NCBI RefSeq assembly: GCF_001238275.1
Contig: NZ_LGTB01000045.1
Location: 1-64,000, forward strand
DNA length: 64,000 nt
Direction: 5' to 3'
DNA from: Bradyrhizobium viridifuturi
GTDB lineage: Bacteria; Pseudomonadota; Alphaproteobacteria; Rhizobiales; Xanthobacteraceae
Below the pieces are notes generated by a model. That model was not told the DNA's origin. It ran no database searches and saw nothing but the letters and a program-made list of their open reading frames with translations. The translations under genes were made by a program, and so were the position numbers. Positions 62,646 through 64,000 of this stretch are shown piece by piece. The number at the start of each line of letters is the position of its first letter. The stretch's first letter is position 1.

Positions 62646-62995
62646 CTACCGGCGCCGTCGGCGGACCGGCTCACAGAACACGTCGTAGATGGTCGTCAGT
62701 ATCTTGCGGACGTCCTCGTTGGCGAGACTGTAGTAAATCGCTTTACCGTCGCGACGGGTCGTCACCAGCCGGTCGAGCCTCAGCCGCGCAAGTTGCTGCG
62801 AGACGGTCGACTGCCGCTCGCCCAGGAACTGTTCGAGCTCGGTCACGGATTTCTCGCCCTCGGCGAGGATGCAGAGCAGCAGCAATCGCGACTCGTGCGA
62901 CAGCGCCTTGAGCATGTCGCTGGCCTCGCGCGCCTTTTCGATCATCTGCTCGAGCTCGGCGGAGCCTCGATCTCCTTCAGCTTCGGCAATGTCAT
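62646..62995 (-). CDS. soxR: SoxR / BigR-like ArsR-family persulfide-sensing repressor (one-base frameshift near 62965)
   Basis: Predicted repressor of the sox genes that senses sulfane sulfur. The clear part is MIEKAREASDMLKALSHESR and QSTVSQQLARLRLDRLVTT (winged helix). An ATG at 62945 has no ribosome-binding site; ATG 62995 does (AGGGGA) and, with one added base, reads MTLPKLKEIEAPAELEQ into the domain. The repaired protein is about 116 residues with cysteines at 42 (LLLLCILAEG) and 108 (YDVFCEPV). These match the two sensing cysteines of BigR and SqrR in position and context. Confidence 0.87.
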
Positions 62996-63032
62996 CGCGT
63001 CAAATTCCCCTGAGCAAAGTCTTCGAGAGCGG

Positions 63033-63404
63033 TTACGTTCTTCCTGGCTTCGATCCTGTGTCGGACAAGATCCGGTCCAACAGGCCGAAGAAGAAGGTAT
63101 CCCCCGGATAGCCGCGAATACGTCCTATCTCGCGGCCTTCCTTTACCACGACGAAGGTCGGCGTGAAAACGCCGGGATCGATTCCGGCGAGATCGGCGGG
63201 CAGGGGGCTGTTCAGGTCGACCCGGCGCAGCGGTGCGGCCTGGCTTTCCTCCGTCCTGGCATAGATCGGTGCGATTTCGGCATCGAAGCGCGCGCACCAC
63301 ACGCAGCCGGGCCGCTCGAACATGATGAGCTCGGCCGCGCGCGATTCCGTCGGGGGCAGCACGAGCCCGACAGTGACTGCGAGCTGTGCGAGGATTCGTT
63401 TCAT
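63033..63404 (-). CDS. soxS: SoxS-like periplasmic thioredoxin
   Basis: A 123-residue exported thiol-disulfide protein. A signal peptide (ILAQLAVTVGLVLPP; cleavage likely near SRAA) precedes a thioredoxin-like domain with the redox pair in RPGCVWCARFDAEIAP (C34, C37), then the cis-proline region VFTPTFVVVKEGREIGRI and GYPGDTFFFGLLDRIL. In sox systems SoxS is thought to keep the SoxY thiol carrier active. It is first in the leftward soxS-soxR-soxT operon and divergent from soxV. Confidence 0.85.
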   Translation of the reverse strand: MKRILAQLAVTVGLVLPPTESRAAELIMFERPGCVWCARFDAEIAPIYARTEESQAAPLRRVDLNSPLPADLAGIDPGVFTPTFVVVKEGREIGRIRGYPGDTFFFGLLDRILSDTGSKPGRT

Positions 63405-63478
63405 TGGGGTGACGGGTCTCTGGACTTCCTGGACGCTTTATATCATTAAATTCGTATGTGTGCTATGGATGAGGCCAA
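63405..63478. promoter_or_regulatory. Divergent soxS / soxV promoter region
   Basis: Only 74 bases separate the two start codons. An AT-rich patch, TTTATATCATTAAATTCGTA (from 63438), is out of keeping with the GC-rich surroundings and is a likely SoxR operator overlapping both promoters. GAGG precedes the soxV ATG. No perfect palindrome was found. Confidence 0.5.
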
Positions 63479-64000
63479 ATGACCTTGGACGTCACGCTTG
63501 GCGCGGCCTTTATCGCAGGTCTGCTGTCGTTTCTGTCGCCCTGCATCCTGCCCCTGGTGCCGCCCTTCCTTTGCTACATGGCCGGCGTTTCGGTCACGGA
63601 TCTGTCCGAAGACAGGCTTGATCTGCGGCCGCGCGTCCTGATCTCGGCACTGGCGTTCGTCGCAGGTTTTTCGCTGGTCTTCGTCGCGCTCGGCTCGACC
63701 GCGTCGCTCGCGGGGCGGTTCATTTCGGCGCATCTGTCGACGCTCGGCATCGTCGCCGGGGGGCTGATCATCGTGATGGGCCTGCATTTCCTGGGTGTGC
63801 TCAGGATTCCGTTGCTCTATCGCAGCGCGACGGTGCAGGTCGGCAACCGGCCGGCCGGCGTGGCGGGAGCATTCGTCATGGGTCTGGCGTTCGCGTTCGG
63901 CTGGACACCCTGCGCAGGTCCCATTCTCGCCGCGGTCCTGCTGATGGCGGGTTCGGAGGACACGACGGGGCGAGGGGCGCTGCTGCTGTTGGCCTATTCG
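63479..64000 (+). CDS. soxV: SoxV, CcdA-type thiol:disulfide transporter (partial, runs off the window)
   Basis: The first 174 residues of a CcdA/DsbD-type membrane protein, which passes reducing power across the inner membrane. The CcdA motif is in LLSFLSPCILPLVPPFLCYM (C22, C32), with the second redox cysteine in FGWTPCAGPIL (C145). About five hydrophobic segments are visible before the end. ATG 63479 follows GAGG. It is divergent from soxS, the arrangement known for soxV in sox clusters; soxW and soxXYZAB would be expected to the right. Confidence 0.9.
   Translation, partial: MTLDVTLGAAFIAGLLSFLSPCILPLVPPFLCYMAGVSVTDLSEDRLDLRPRVLISALAFVAGFSLVFVALGSTASLAGRFISAHLSTLGIVAGGLIIVMGLHFLGVLRIPLLYRSATVQVGNRPAGVAGAFVMGLAFAFGWTPCAGPILAAVLLMAGSEDTTGRGALLLLAYS

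Overview
The window looks like chromosomal DNA of a Bradyrhizobium-type alphaproteobacterium (order Hyphomicrobiales). The evidence is high GC, the order xseB - dxs - tlyA, a pdxH / lipoprotein / dnaJ neighbourhood, a short ArsR-type SoxR beside SoxS and a SoxT-like transporter, EcfG-like promoter words, and several families of intergenic palindromes of the kind common in that group. This assignment is from gene content only; no database search was possible. About sixty protein genes and one tRNA are supported.

Layout. 1-5.3 kb: a TetR regulator divergent from an RND efflux pair, with a perfect palindrome just upstream of the pump. 5.4-11.9 kb: a three-gene leftward operon (MaoC-like, carboxymuconolactone-decarboxylase-like, SDR) facing a fused indolepyruvate:ferredoxin oxidoreductase. 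12-20 kb: exported small proteins, a Tat-exported PhoD-type phosphatase, an aldo/keto reductase, a Tat-exported amidohydrolase, a short XRE regulator next to an HpaD-like ring-cleavage dioxygenase, and a PLP aminotransferase. 20-29 kb: a KefB-type antiporter, RibB with a dead GTP-cyclohydrolase-like tail, glutaryl-CoA dehydrogenase, an MBL hydrolase and an acyl-CoA synthetase. 28.7-40.6 kb: cell-wall enzymes, a CorA transporter, PdxH, a DnaJ-class chaperone, an ECF sigma/anti-sigma pair, AroC and an adenylate cyclase. 41-50 kb: ClpS, a DUF1194 protein, and the series xseB - dxs - nucleoside deoxyribosyltransferase - tlyA - RNA methyltransferase. 50-61 kb: a histone-deacetylase-fold amidohydrolase, a periplasmic nucleotidase, fatty-acid genes, a lytic transglycosylase and a LysR regulator. 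61-64 kb: tRNA-Gln followed by soxT-soxR-soxS on the minus strand and divergent soxV running off the end, which is the edge of a sulfur-oxidation (sox) locus.

Two window-wide patterns matter to any user. First, twelve otherwise well-conserved genes each carry one frameshift, and every one is repaired by adding a single base. This points to systematic one-base deletions in the assembly rather than twelve pseudogenes. For these genes I give the span of the repaired gene. One repair restores a BigR/SqrR-like SoxR with cysteines at positions 42 and 108; another restores a lipoprotein signal on an L,D-transpeptidase. Second, intergenic palindromes often reach into gene ends: the stop codons of hpaD, the neighbouring aminotransferase and a nucleotidyltransferase lie within or at the edge of repeats, and several other stop codons sit inside hairpins.

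No CRISPR array, rRNA, intact insertion sequence or prophage was seen. No single locus stands out as a clearly new system. The best candidates for new biology are the MaoC-like/CMD/SDR operon facing the fused oxidoreductase, the truncated BzdR-type regulator beside HpaD, and the deoxyribosyltransferase coupled to tlyA.
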